Shown here one piece after another: positions 34,058-41,898 of a DNA stretch of 54,233 bases. The stretch spans positions 1-54,233 of the forward strand of contig JAUILN010000028.1 of assembly GCA_030432695.1 (NCBI GenBank), in the 5' to 3' direction. Both the position numbers and the translations under genes were made by a program. Source of the stretch: a bacterium. Its GTDB lineage: Bacteria > Planctomycetota > UBA1135 > UBA2386. The notes beneath the pieces were generated by a model, which was not told the origin of the DNA, did not search any database, and worked only from the letters and a program-made list of their open reading frames with translations. Position 1 is the stretch's first letter; every line of letters begins with the position of its first letter.

Positions 34058-36061
34058 TCAACGCGGACCTGGACCGCGCTTCCGATTCAGGAGGCCGCGC
34101 AGCCAGCTCCGCTTCCGGCTCGCGGTCAGCGCCTCGTGGAACTCGTGCATCGTCGCGAAACGAGCCTGCGGCGGGCGGGCCATCGCTCGCGCCAGCACGT
34201 CGGCGAGGCCGCGTGGGCAGTCTCGGCGCATCGATCGCGGATCCGGTGCGTCGCCACCCGCCGATCCGCCGCCGAGCGCCAGCGGCTTGCGGCCGGTGAG
34301 GGCGTGGAACAGCAGACATCCGAGCGCATACACGTCGGAGCGCGCGTCCTCTCGCGCGCCGGCGAGTTGTTCCGGTGCCAGGTGGGGCGGCAGCGCGGCA
34401 ACCACCGCGTCGTCGGCGGAGGTCCGCTGCCGTGCGCCGAGTGAATTGGCGATACCCTCCTGCTTGGCGAAGGTGAAGCCGCCGAGCACCGGGGACCCCG
34501 TATCGGGATCGATCCAGACGGTGCCTGCCTCGATCGCGCGATGCAGCACTTCGACCTCGTGCGCGGCCGCGGCGGCGTCGGCCAGGGCCTCGCCGAGGTC
34601 GATCACCGCGTCGACCGACATCGCGCCGTCGCGCGCCAGCAGTTCCTCCAGGCACTGGCCACTCCAGGGCTCGAGCACCATCACCACGCTGCCCGGAACC
34701 TCGAAGACCTCGAGCAGCCGGACCACGCGCGGGTGGCGCACGCGGGCCAACGCCTGGGCCTCGCGCAGCGCCAGAGCGCTGGTGGCGCGGGAGCCGGCGC
34801 GGAGGGCACGGAGGCCGGGGCCGGGCGATTCGAGGACGACCTCGCGGTCGAGGCGGCGGTCCCATGCCACGCGCCGGAGGGTGCGCGGTGAGTCGAGCAG
34901 GGTTCCGCGGACCTCGAAGCGATCGGGCAGCGCGGTCGGTCCGGGTCGGGGCGCGCTGGGCAGGCGGTCGCGGACGCAGGCTTCGAGTGCCTCGCGGAAC
35001 GCCTGCGCGGTCGGATAGCGCGCGCCGGGTTCCTGTGCGAGCGCGTGCAGGCACACCTCTTCGAGGGTCGCCGGCACGGGCGGCGCATCCCTGCCGCGGT
35101 CGGGGAAGCGGTGGGCGCGCAGGGCGTCGAGGTCGTCGCAGGCGCGGCGCAGGGTCAGGAACTCGTAGAGGATCGCGCCGACCTGATAGACGTCGGTGCG
35201 TTCGTCCTTGCCGGTGCGCGAGTCGCGCAGCTGCTCGGGAGCGAGGTACTGGAGCGTGCCGTAGAGCCGCGAGGTGAGTTGCGATCCTTCCTGGTCGCGG
35301 AACGACGCCATGCCGAAGTCGAGGAGCACCGGGTGGCCGCTGACCCGCAGCATCACGTTCGACGGCTTCAGGTCGCGGTGCAGCACGCCGCGCTCGTGCA
35401 CCGCCTCGAGGATCTGCAGGATCGCGGCGGTGATGCGCGTCACGCCGACCCACCACGGCGCCTCGTCGTCGTTGGGCAGCAGGTTGCTGAGTCCGGCGAG
35501 GCGGGCCTCGCCGAGCAGGGCGCGCAGGCGTTGCAGGGTCGGCGGACCGTCCGTCGCGGCGAGATCGGCCACGACCCGGTCGAGTGACACGCCGCGCACC
35601 AGCTCCATCACCAGGAACAGCAGGTCGCCGTCGCGGCCGGTGCGGTGGATCTTCACTACGCCGGGATGCTCGATCCGCGCCAGGGCCTGGCCTTCGATAG
35701 CGTGCTGGAGGCGGGTCTCGTCCTCGCGCGCGGTCACCGAGTCGAAGAACTTCACCGCGACCTCGCGGCGTAGTGACTGGTCGTGCACCCGCCAGACCTT
35801 GCCGAAGCCCCCGGCGCCGATCTCCTCGACCAGCTCCAGGTCGCCGCCGATCAGTTGCCCGGGCTGCAGGCGCGAGGGGAACACCCGGCGGCTGGTGCCG
35901 AGCGCGTCGAGCAGGGCGTCGAATGCGGGGCGACGCGCGGCGGGCAGCTGCTCGCGGAGTTCGTCGCGCGCATCGACGCCGTCGCTCTCCAGTCGCCGGA
36001 GGTACTCCAGCGCCAGGGCTTCGGTGTCGTCGGCGGTCGGAGTGTCCTCGGTGTCGGTCAC
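34058..36061 (-). CDS. Tandem Ser/Thr kinase-pseudokinase protein
   Basis: 667 residues with two kinase-like domains. The first (about 76-365) is complete: glycine loop GAGGFGKV, Lys104 (VAVKFF), HRDLKPSN (228-235), DFG (248-250) and APEQ. The second (about 381-650) keeps the fold (LALREAQALARVRHP, LAPEQLAG, SDVYALGCLLFHALTG) but has lost catalysis: Glu411 stands for the Lys, HRAIEAGT (507-514) replaces HRDLKxxN, and GGF (527-529) replaces DFG. It should be a pseudokinase that regulates the first domain or binds partners. No transmembrane helix is visible. The GTG at 36061 is chosen because GGAG lies 11 bases upstream; an ATG at 36190 would add 43 low-complexity residues. The hybrid kinase gene follows 82 bp downstream. 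Confidence 0.92.
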   Translation of the reverse strand: MTDTEDTPTADDTEALALEYLRRLESDGVDARDELREQLPAARRPAFDALLDALGTSRRVFPSRLQPGQLIGGDLELVEEIGAGGFGKVWRVHDQSLRREVAVKFFDSVTAREDETRLQHAIEGQALARIEHPGVVKIHRTGRDGDLLFLVMELVRGVSLDRVVADLAATDGPPTLQRLRALLGEARLAGLSNLLPNDDEAPWWVGVTRITAAILQILEAVHERGVLHRDLKPSNVMLRVSGHPVLLDFGMASFRDQEGSQLTSRLYGTLQYLAPEQLRDSRTGKDERTDVYQVGAILYEFLTLRRACDDLDALRAHRFPDRGRDAPPVPATLEEVCLHALAQEPGARYPTAQAFREALEACVRDRLPSAPRPGPTALPDRFEVRGTLLDSPRTLRRVAWDRRLDREVVLESPGPGLRALRAGSRATSALALREAQALARVRHPRVVRLLEVFEVPGSVVMVLEPWSGQCLEELLARDGAMSVDAVIDLGEALADAAAAAHEVEVLHRAIEAGTVWIDPDTGSPVLGGFTFAKQEGIANSLGARQRTSADDAVVAALPPHLAPEQLAGAREDARSDVYALGCLLFHALTGRKPLALGGGSAGGDAPDPRSMRRDCPRGLADVLARAMARPPQARFATMHEFHEALTASRKRSWLRGLLNRKRGPGPR

Positions 36062-36180
36062 GGGACCGCCAGTCTCCGCGGCGGGTCGGGTCCGGCCAAG
36101 CCTCCGTTGCGGGCGCTGGATCCGGCGATGCCCGACAAATCGTTCAGGTCCGGGCGGGGGGCGCGCGCATGGACGGTCTC

Positions 36181-36212
36181 CGGGCCTCATCCGTCCTCAT
36201 CTCTCTCTCCGC
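36181..36212 (+). promoter_or_regulatory. Pyrimidine-rich 5' leader
   Basis: 25 of 32 bases before the ATG are pyrimidines, including an uninterrupted CT repeat (36200-36210), and no Shine-Dalgarno sequence is present. It lies in the 151-bp region divergent from the kinase-pseudokinase gene. Confidence 0.4.
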
Positions 36213-39200
36213 ATGACCCGATCGCTCCTCCGTCACGCCATCTCGCTGGCGTTCCCGTTCCTCCTCGGGCCGATGCTCGCGGCGATGCCCCAGAGCCTGG
36301 TCGGCGACCTCCGACCGCCGTCGGCCGCGCAGCCGTCGAGCGCTCCGGCAGACATCGTCGACCTCGGGGGCGTCGCGGTGTTCGTGGCCCGCGATGGCCA
36401 CGGCCTCGAACTCTGGCGCTCCGATGGCACTCAGGCCGGCACGTACCCGTTGAAGGACATCGCGCCCGGGGCCGCGGACTCCGCTCCACAGTCGCTGACG
36501 GTGATCGGCAATCTGGTGTTCTTCACCGCGACGGTTCCCGGGCTCGGCCGCGAGCTGTGGCGGACCGACGGCACCGCGGCCGGCACGTTCCTGCTCGCCG
36601 ACCTGATGCCGGGCGACGCCTCCGGCGATCCGCAGTGGCTGACCGAGTGGCAGGGGCGGTTGGTGTTCAACGGCCGTGATCCCGCGGTGGGTCGCGAGCT
36701 GTTCGAGTCGGACGGCACGCCGGGTGGCACGCGGCTGTTGGTGGACTTCCATCCCACGTCGTTCGGCGGGCCGACCGACCTGGTCGTGTTCGGCAACGAG
36801 CTGTTGTGTCGGGCCAACCTGCCGCAGGTCGGCCGCGAGCTGGTCGCGACCGACGGTACCGCGATGGGCACGCGGCTGGTGGCCGACCTGCACTCGGGAA
36901 CTGCCAACTCGGATCCGCAGGCGCTCACCGTGGTCGGCAGCCGGGTGTTCTTCACCGCGATCGGCAACTCGACCGGGCGGGAACTCTTCATCACCGACGG
37001 GACTGCTGCGGGCACCGGGCTCGTCACCGAACTCGTGCCGGGCACCGGTTCCACCAGCTTCGGTGAGCTCCTGGCGGTCGGTCCCCGGCTGGTCTTCGTG
37101 GCGAGCGACGGCGTGAGTGGCGCGGAGCCGTGGGTCTCCGACGGTACCGCGGCCGGCACGATGCAGCTCGTCGACATCGACGCGGGGGCGGGTGGCTCCG
37201 ATCCCGCAGGTCTCACGCTGCTGCCCGGCGGCAACCTGGCGCTGTTCGCCGCCGACCAGCCGGGCATCGGCCGCGAGTTGTGGCGGACCGACGGGACGCC
37301 TGGCGGCACGTCGCTGGTGCTCGACATCCATCCGACGAGCAGTGGCAATCCGAGCGAGCTGACGCCGGCGTTCGGTGGGATCGTGTTCCGTGCCAGCGAG
37401 CCGTCGAGCGGTGCCGAGCCCTGGTTCACGGATGGGACGGCGGCGGGCACCCGCCAGATCGACGACATCGAACCGGGCAGCCGGACCACGACTCCGGCAA
37501 ACTTCGCAGCGGTCGGCAACCTGGTGCTGTTCGGCGCTTCGACTCAGCAGTTCGGCCACGAGCTGGTGCGCACCGACAACACCGCGGCCGGCACCTTCGT
37601 GGTGCGCGACCTCTACCTGCCGCAGGGCGATTCGGCGCCGGCTGAGTTCTCGGCCGCCGGAGCACTGACGGCGTTCCACGCGGACGACGGCGTGCACGGC
37701 GACACGCTGTGGGTGAGCGACGGCACGCCGGCCGGCACGCGGCTCGTCGACGTGAACCCTGCCACGCGCAACGACGACGCCGGTAGGTTCGCGAGTTGGA
37801 ACGGGCGGGTGTGGTTCCGGGCGCTGATGCCGGCGGTCGGTCGGGAGCTGGCAAGCAGCGACGGGACCGCCGCGGGCACCGGCCCGGTCTTCGACGTGAA
37901 TCCGGGCACCGGCTCTTCCGACCCCGACGACCTGGTCGGCACGCCCCAGGGACTGGTGTTCTCGGCGACGGCGCCGGGCTTCGGCCGCGAGCCCTGGATC
38001 ACCGATGGCACCTCCGGCGGCACCGTGATGTTGGCCGACGCGATCCCCGGCAACTCCGGTTCGGATCCCGACATGTTCGCCGCGGTGACGGCGGGCATCG
38101 TGTTCCGGGCCGACCATCCGACCGCCGGTCGTGAACTCTGGGTGAGCGACGGCACGCCTGCGGGGACCGCGCTGCTCGTGGACCTCACCGCTGGCGCGAG
38201 TTCGACGCCGATCCGCGAGATCGTCGGCGCGGGTTCGCGAGCCTGGATCGTGATGGCCGCGAACAACGCCGGCTACGAGCTCTGGTCGACCGACGGCACG
38301 GCCGCCGGAACCGGCATCGTGCGGGATCTCTACCCGGGCCCGTCCTGGGGCGATCCGCATCACCTGACGCCGCTCGCCGACGGCGACCTCGCGTTCGTCG
38401 GCGTGCTGCAGGGGACCGGTCCCGAACTCTGCTGGTCGGACGGCACCGGGTTCGGCACTCGTCAGGTGGTCGAGATCGTGCCGGGCAACGGCGAGGCCGA
38501 CATCCAGGACCTGGTCGCATCGGGCGACGACGTGTTCTTCACCGCCGACGACCGGGTGCACGGCCGCGAACTGTGGTTCAGCGACGGCACCGCAGCGGGC
38601 ACGCGGATGGTGCGTGACGTGTTCGCCGGCGCGCCGGACGGGGTGGTCGCGGGGACGCTGACCGCGGTGCCCTCCAGCAACCTGGTGGTCTTCGCCGGAT
38701 CCGACGGTCGGCATGGTCTGCAGATCTGGGTCTCCGACGGGACCTCGAGCGGCACGCGCCAGCTCGGCAAGGTCGGACCGTTCGCCGGGGTGGGGGCAGT
38801 GGAGCTGAGCGGGTTCCGGGTGGTCGGCCGCGACGTCTGGTTCCTCGCCGACGACGGCATCACCGGGCGCGAGCCGTGGGTGTTCCGGCCGGGCACCGGC
38901 GCGGTGGCCTGGACCCAGAACTACGGCACGGGCTGCCGGGGTACCGGCCAGGTGGTGCCGCGGATCGTCGCGCAGGGCTCGCCGCTGCTCGGCAATGCAT
39001 CGTTCGCGGTGGGTGTCCGCGACGCGCTGCCCTCCTCCGCGGCGGTGCTCGACCTCGCGTTCTTCCCGAGCAATACGCCGGTCAGCGGCTGCCGCGTGTA
39101 TCTCGGCCTGCCGCTGATCTCGATGGCCTCCGTGCAGGTCGACCTCGGTGGGCGTGCCGTGACGCCTCTGGGGATCCCCGCAGATCCGGCCCTGGCGGGG

Positions 39201-39299
39201 GTGCAGTTGTTCGGGCAGTACGTGGTCGCCGACCCGATGGGTCAGCTCTTCGGACTGGCGTCGTTGAGCGACGCGTTGCAGATCGTGTTGGGCAACTGA
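36213..39299 (+). CDS. Secreted ELWxSDGTxxGT repeat protein
   Basis: 1028 residues. The ATG at 36213 gives a signal peptide (LLRHAISLAFPFLLGPMLAA). The frame is open far upstream to 35274, but only antisense to the kinase gene. The body holds 17 repeats with the consensus E(L/P)WxxDGTxxGT at about 48-residue spacing, each with a GxxxVFxA strand between them. This repeat builds a beta-propeller-like surface domain in bacterial exported proteins. The end (about 905-1028) is the C-terminal module shared with other secreted proteins here (YGTGCRGTGQVVP, FFPSNTPVSGCRVYLGLPL, GIPADPALAGVQLFGQYVV). A role in adhesion or the cell surface is likely but not shown. Confidence 0.9.
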   Translation: MTRSLLRHAISLAFPFLLGPMLAAMPQSLVGDLRPPSAAQPSSAPADIVDLGGVAVFVARDGHGLELWRSDGTQAGTYPLKDIAPGAADSAPQSLTVIGNLVFFTATVPGLGRELWRTDGTAAGTFLLADLMPGDASGDPQWLTEWQGRLVFNGRDPAVGRELFESDGTPGGTRLLVDFHPTSFGGPTDLVVFGNELLCRANLPQVGRELVATDGTAMGTRLVADLHSGTANSDPQALTVVGSRVFFTAIGNSTGRELFITDGTAAGTGLVTELVPGTGSTSFGELLAVGPRLVFVASDGVSGAEPWVSDGTAAGTMQLVDIDAGAGGSDPAGLTLLPGGNLALFAADQPGIGRELWRTDGTPGGTSLVLDIHPTSSGNPSELTPAFGGIVFRASEPSSGAEPWFTDGTAAGTRQIDDIEPGSRTTTPANFAAVGNLVLFGASTQQFGHELVRTDNTAAGTFVVRDLYLPQGDSAPAEFSAAGALTAFHADDGVHGDTLWVSDGTPAGTRLVDVNPATRNDDAGRFASWNGRVWFRALMPAVGRELASSDGTAAGTGPVFDVNPGTGSSDPDDLVGTPQGLVFSATAPGFGREPWITDGTSGGTVMLADAIPGNSGSDPDMFAAVTAGIVFRADHPTAGRELWVSDGTPAGTALLVDLTAGASSTPIREIVGAGSRAWIVMAANNAGYELWSTDGTAAGTGIVRDLYPGPSWGDPHHLTPLADGDLAFVGVLQGTGPELCWSDGTGFGTRQVVEIVPGNGEADIQDLVASGDDVFFTADDRVHGRELWFSDGTAAGTRMVRDVFAGAPDGVVAGTLTAVPSSNLVVFAGSDGRHGLQIWVSDGTSSGTRQLGKVGPFAGVGAVELSGFRVVGRDVWFLADDGITGREPWVFRPGTGAVAWTQNYGTGCRGTGQVVPRIVAQGSPLLGNASFAVGVRDALPSSAAVLDLAFFPSNTPVSGCRVYLGLPLISMASVQVDLGGRAVTPLGIPADPALAGVQLFGQYVVADPMGQLFGLASLSDALQIVLGN

Positions 39300-39349
39300 G
39301 CGGCGCGGAGCGTTGGTTCCGGCGGCGGCTAGCGGCATCCTGACCGCCG

Positions 39350-40273
39350 ATGCGCACCGCCGATTCCTGTGACGCCCGGGTCCGTTCCCGGGCGATCTCG
39401 CTCCATCGTCTGCTGGGGGCCATGCTGCTCACGCTGCTCTTGCTGGGATCGACGGCCTGCGCCGCTCTGCGCGATGACGGTGAGCCGGACACTTCCGCTC
39501 GCGACGAATCGGCGCGTTGGCCGACTCTGGGATTGCGTGCGGGAGCAGCGATCCTGACCGGAGTCGACTCGGAGGTGCGGCTCGATTCCGAGACGCTCGG
39601 TCGAGGCACGGGCATCGACCTCGAGGACGACTTCTCGCTGGAGGACGAGACCACCATCGTGCGCGCCGACGCCTTCTGGCGGATCGACGAGGGTCGGCGG
39701 CACCGTCTGGAATTGAGCTGGTTCGACATCCGTCGCAATGGCACGCGCGTGATCGACCGCGACATCCAGTTCGGCGATCGCGTGTTCCCGGTCAACGCGG
39801 AGGTCCGCTCGTTCCTCAACACCGAGGTCGTGAAGTTCAACTACCGCTACAACCTGTTCGTCGGGGAGGACTGGGAGGCGGGATTGTCGTTGGGCGCGCA
39901 CGTGATCGGCTTCGACGTGGGCCTGTCACAGGGCAATCTGGCACTCGAAGAATCCTTCGGTGTCACCGCGCCGATGCCGGTGCTGGGTGCACACGCCGAA
40001 TGGCTGCCGTTCGAGCGGATCAGGACGCTGATCTCCGGCGAGGCGCTCTACATCCGCGCGGAGGACATCGGCGGCGTGTTCGACACCAATGACCTCGAGG
40101 GGTTGTTGGTGGATGCGCGCGTCGGCATCGAGTGGGAGCCGGTCGACCACTTCGGGGTGGGGGTTGGATACAACTACTTCCTGCTCGATGCGGAGTATGG
40201 CGAGCAGGCGTTGGCTCTGTCGGCGAAGTACGACTACTCGGGGTTGTTGGTGTACGGGACGCTGGGTTTCTGA
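39350..40273 (+). CDS. Barrel-like outer-membrane lipoprotein (paralog 1)
   Basis: 307 residues. A basic N-terminus and hydrophobic stretch end in a lipobox (LLGSTAC), so lipidation is predicted. From about residue 55 the sequence shows alternating amphipathic strands (LRAGAAILTG, HRLELSWFDIRRNGTRVIDR, FNYRYNLFVGEDWEAGLSLG, FGVGVGYNYFLLDAEY) and ends in phenylalanine (LLVYGTLGF). Both are features of outer-membrane beta-barrels. A lipid anchor plus barrel is unusual but consistent with an exported surface protein. Function unknown. The gene lies 50 bp after the ELWxSDGT gene and 340 bp before its paralog at 40668. Confidence 0.75.
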   Translation: MRTADSCDARVRSRAISLHRLLGAMLLTLLLLGSTACAALRDDGEPDTSARDESARWPTLGLRAGAAILTGVDSEVRLDSETLGRGTGIDLEDDFSLEDETTIVRADAFWRIDEGRRHRLELSWFDIRRNGTRVIDRDIQFGDRVFPVNAEVRSFLNTEVVKFNYRYNLFVGEDWEAGLSLGAHVIGFDVGLSQGNLALEESFGVTAPMPVLGAHAEWLPFERIRTLISGEALYIRAEDIGGVFDTNDLEGLLVDARVGIEWEPVDHFGVGVGYNYFLLDAEYGEQALALSAKYDYSGLLVYGTLGF

Positions 40274-40667
40274 TCGTGGCGTCGCCACGGCGCGCCGACC
40301 CGCGCCGAAGCAGAAGGGAGCCGACGGCGCCGAGAGAGACGACGCCGCTGGTCCCCCTGTCTCACGAGGCGCGGATCGCGACTGACTCTCGGATTCTGTC
40401 GTAGTCCGTGCCCGGCACCGATCGCGACAGGCACCGATCGCGACAGATCCGGGGTGGCGGCATGATCGTCTCGCCCTGAGACCTCGACCGGTGCGGGAAC
40501 TCGCGGTCGCAGACCTGCCGCATGGGTGGTTGGGACGCAGGGGCTGAGCACGGGATGGATACCTACGTGCCATTCCGGCGAACTGGCGTCTTCTGGCGCA
40601 GCCTTCTTGCGCGATGTCAGTCCGCGCCACCCATGTCGATCGCCAGGCCTTCGGATCCGCCAGGCAA
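40274..40667. other. Intergenic region between paralogous lipoprotein genes
   Basis: It holds a copy of the palindromic repeat family at 40396-40446 and otherwise no convincing gene. Short overlapping frames in both directions read as arginine-rich shadows. The promoter of the second lipoprotein gene is probably near its right end. Confidence 0.5.
40396..40446. repeat. Palindromic repeat family, site B
   Basis: A 35-base imperfect palindrome (40396-40430) with arms CTGTCG and CGACAG around GTGCCCGGCAC is followed directly by a 16-base partial copy of its right half (GCACCGATCGCGACAG, 40431-40446). The partial copy repeats the end of the first unit exactly, as from slippage or incomplete transposition. 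Confidence 0.65.
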
Positions 40668-41528
40668 ATGGTCCTCCGCCGCCTCGCGGCCGTCGTCGGG
40701 TTGGCGTTGCTCATCGGCTGCGCTGCCACCGACCAGGCAGCGCCAGGCGCCCACCGCGCCGAGTCCGCCCGCTGGCCGACGCTCGGCCTCCGCGCCGGCG
40801 CCGCGGTCCTCGCGTCGTTCGATTCCGACATCGGCGTCGAGTCCGCCCCCCTCAATGCCAGCGCCAGCGGCTCGCTGGAAGACACCTTCTCCGACAACGA
40901 CCGGATCGGCATCACCCGGGTCGACCTGTTCTGGCGCATCGACGACGACCGCCGCCATCGCGTCGACGTGAACTGGTTCGAGCTCACCCGCAGCGGCGAC
41001 CGGCTGTTCGAGTCGCAGGTCGCCCTCGGCGGCCAGGTCCTGCCGGCGGGCAGCGTGGTGTCGTCGTACCTCGACACCGAGGTGGTGAAGGCCAGCTACC
41101 GCTTCAACTTCCTGGTCGAAGACGACTGGGAAGCCGGCATCTCGCTCGGCGCCAACGCGATGGCGATCGACCTCGGCTTCACCCAGGGAGCGACCACCAT
41201 CGAGAAGTCCTACCCGCTCACCGGTCCGATGCCGGTGCTCGGCCTGCACGCCGAGTGGCTGCCCTTCGACCGGATCCGCGCGCTGGCCTCCGCCGAGGCG
41301 ATGTACGTGAAGGTCGACGACGTGTCGGGACTGCTCGAGACCCAGGACGTGGAGGGCTACCTCTTCGACGCGCGCATCGGCGTGGAGTGGGAGCCGATCG
41401 ACCACCTGGGTGTCGGCGTCAGCTACAACTTCTTCCGGCTGGACGCGGACTACCGGGAGAGCCTGGTCTCGGCGTCGTTGAAGTACGACTACGAGGGGGT
41501 GCTGGTGTACGGGACGTTGGCCTTCTGA
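40668..41528 (+). CDS. Barrel-like outer-membrane lipoprotein (paralog 2)
   Basis: 286 residues, paralog of the gene at 39350-40273. Shared blocks include ESARWPTLGLRAGAA, RRHRxxxxWFxxxRxG, SxLNTEVVK or SYLDTEVVK, MPVLGxHAEWLPF and LVYGTLxF. The ATG at 40668 gives a compact lipoprotein signal (LRRLAAVVGLALLIGC); an ATG at 40614 would add 18 residues and cannot be excluded. Both paralogs have the same length after the lipobox, alternating strands and a C-terminal phenylalanine. Copies of the palindromic repeat lie on both sides (sites B and C). It is the last gene before the CRISPR-Cas operon. Confidence 0.75.
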   Translation: MVLRRLAAVVGLALLIGCAATDQAAPGAHRAESARWPTLGLRAGAAVLASFDSDIGVESAPLNASASGSLEDTFSDNDRIGITRVDLFWRIDDDRRHRVDVNWFELTRSGDRLFESQVALGGQVLPAGSVVSSYLDTEVVKASYRFNFLVEDDWEAGISLGANAMAIDLGFTQGATTIEKSYPLTGPMPVLGLHAEWLPFDRIRALASAEAMYVKVDDVSGLLETQDVEGYLFDARIGVEWEPIDHLGVGVSYNFFRLDADYRESLVSASLKYDYEGVLVYGTLAF

Positions 41529-41552
41529 GGGCCAATTGCCCGGCCGAGCGAT

Positions 41553-41591
41553 GCCTTGAAAATTGAAAGGCGACCTTTCGATCTTCAAGGC
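41553..41591. repeat. 39-base near-perfect palindrome
   Basis: Two 18-base arms (beginning GCCTTGAAAATTG and ending TCTTCAAGGC) pair at 16 of 18 positions around the loop CGA. It is more AT-rich than its surroundings. It could be a terminator of the lipoprotein gene, an operator, or a folded-back duplication at the end of a gene remnant. Confidence 0.55.
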
Positions 41592-41655
41592 ACCGTTGTT
41601 CGTCGCACTCGCCGCGCAGCACCTGGTGCGCGAACTCGGCCGCGCGCGGCGCTGA
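41563..41655 (+). pseudogene. Possible remnant of a protein C-terminus
   Basis: From a TTG at 41563 a 30-codon frame reads KGDLSIFKAPLFVALAAQHL, then VRELGRARR and a TGA stop. The hydrophobic helix with a basic end looks like a genuine protein C-terminus, unlike the arginine-rich noise around it. No start with a ribosome binding site or upstream continuation exists, because the near-palindrome and a stop at 41557-41559 cut it off. It may be the tail of a gene lost by rearrangement. I cannot name a family. Confidence 0.25.
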
Positions 41656-41750
41656 TCCCGACGAAGACGTGCACCTGAACACGTACACCCGGTGCCAGGC
41701 ATTAGCCGTACCTCTTCGCCGCAGCCCGCCGACGCGCTCCCTCCCCGAAT

Positions 41751-41785
41751 CTGTCGTGGTCCGTGCCTGGCACCAACTACGACAG
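41751..41785. repeat. Palindromic repeat family, site C
   Basis: A 35-base palindrome with arms CTGTCG and CGACAG around GTGCCTGGCAC. Its right half is identical to that of the second unit at site A over 24 bases (41762-41785). A decayed half unit lies about 50 bp upstream. It sits 113 bp before cas3. Confidence 0.65.
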
Positions 41786-41898
41786 ATCCTGGTGCGCGCA
41801 TCGCGCTGCTGTCTCCGATCCTCCCATCGCGTGGCCGCGCTTGAATCACCTGGCGCAACCGGATCAGATCTCGCCCATGGTGGCTGAGAGGGTGATCG

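Larger units (their letters stand above)
41529..41898. other. Intergenic region upstream of the CRISPR-Cas operon
   Basis: It contains a 39-base near-palindrome (41553-41591), a possible gene remnant (41563-41655), a decayed half of the palindromic repeat (core GGTGCCAGGC at 41691-41700) and a full copy (41751-41785). The cas3 promoter should be in the last 100 bp. TTGAAT (41841-41846) with TCAGAT 17 bases later (41864-41869) is the best -35/-10 pair I see, but the -10 is poor. Confidence 0.5.

Noticed and set aside
35274..36212. Upstream extension of the ELWxSDGT gene by 313 codons
   Set aside because: It is antisense to a conserved kinase gene, and the signal peptide begins at 36213.
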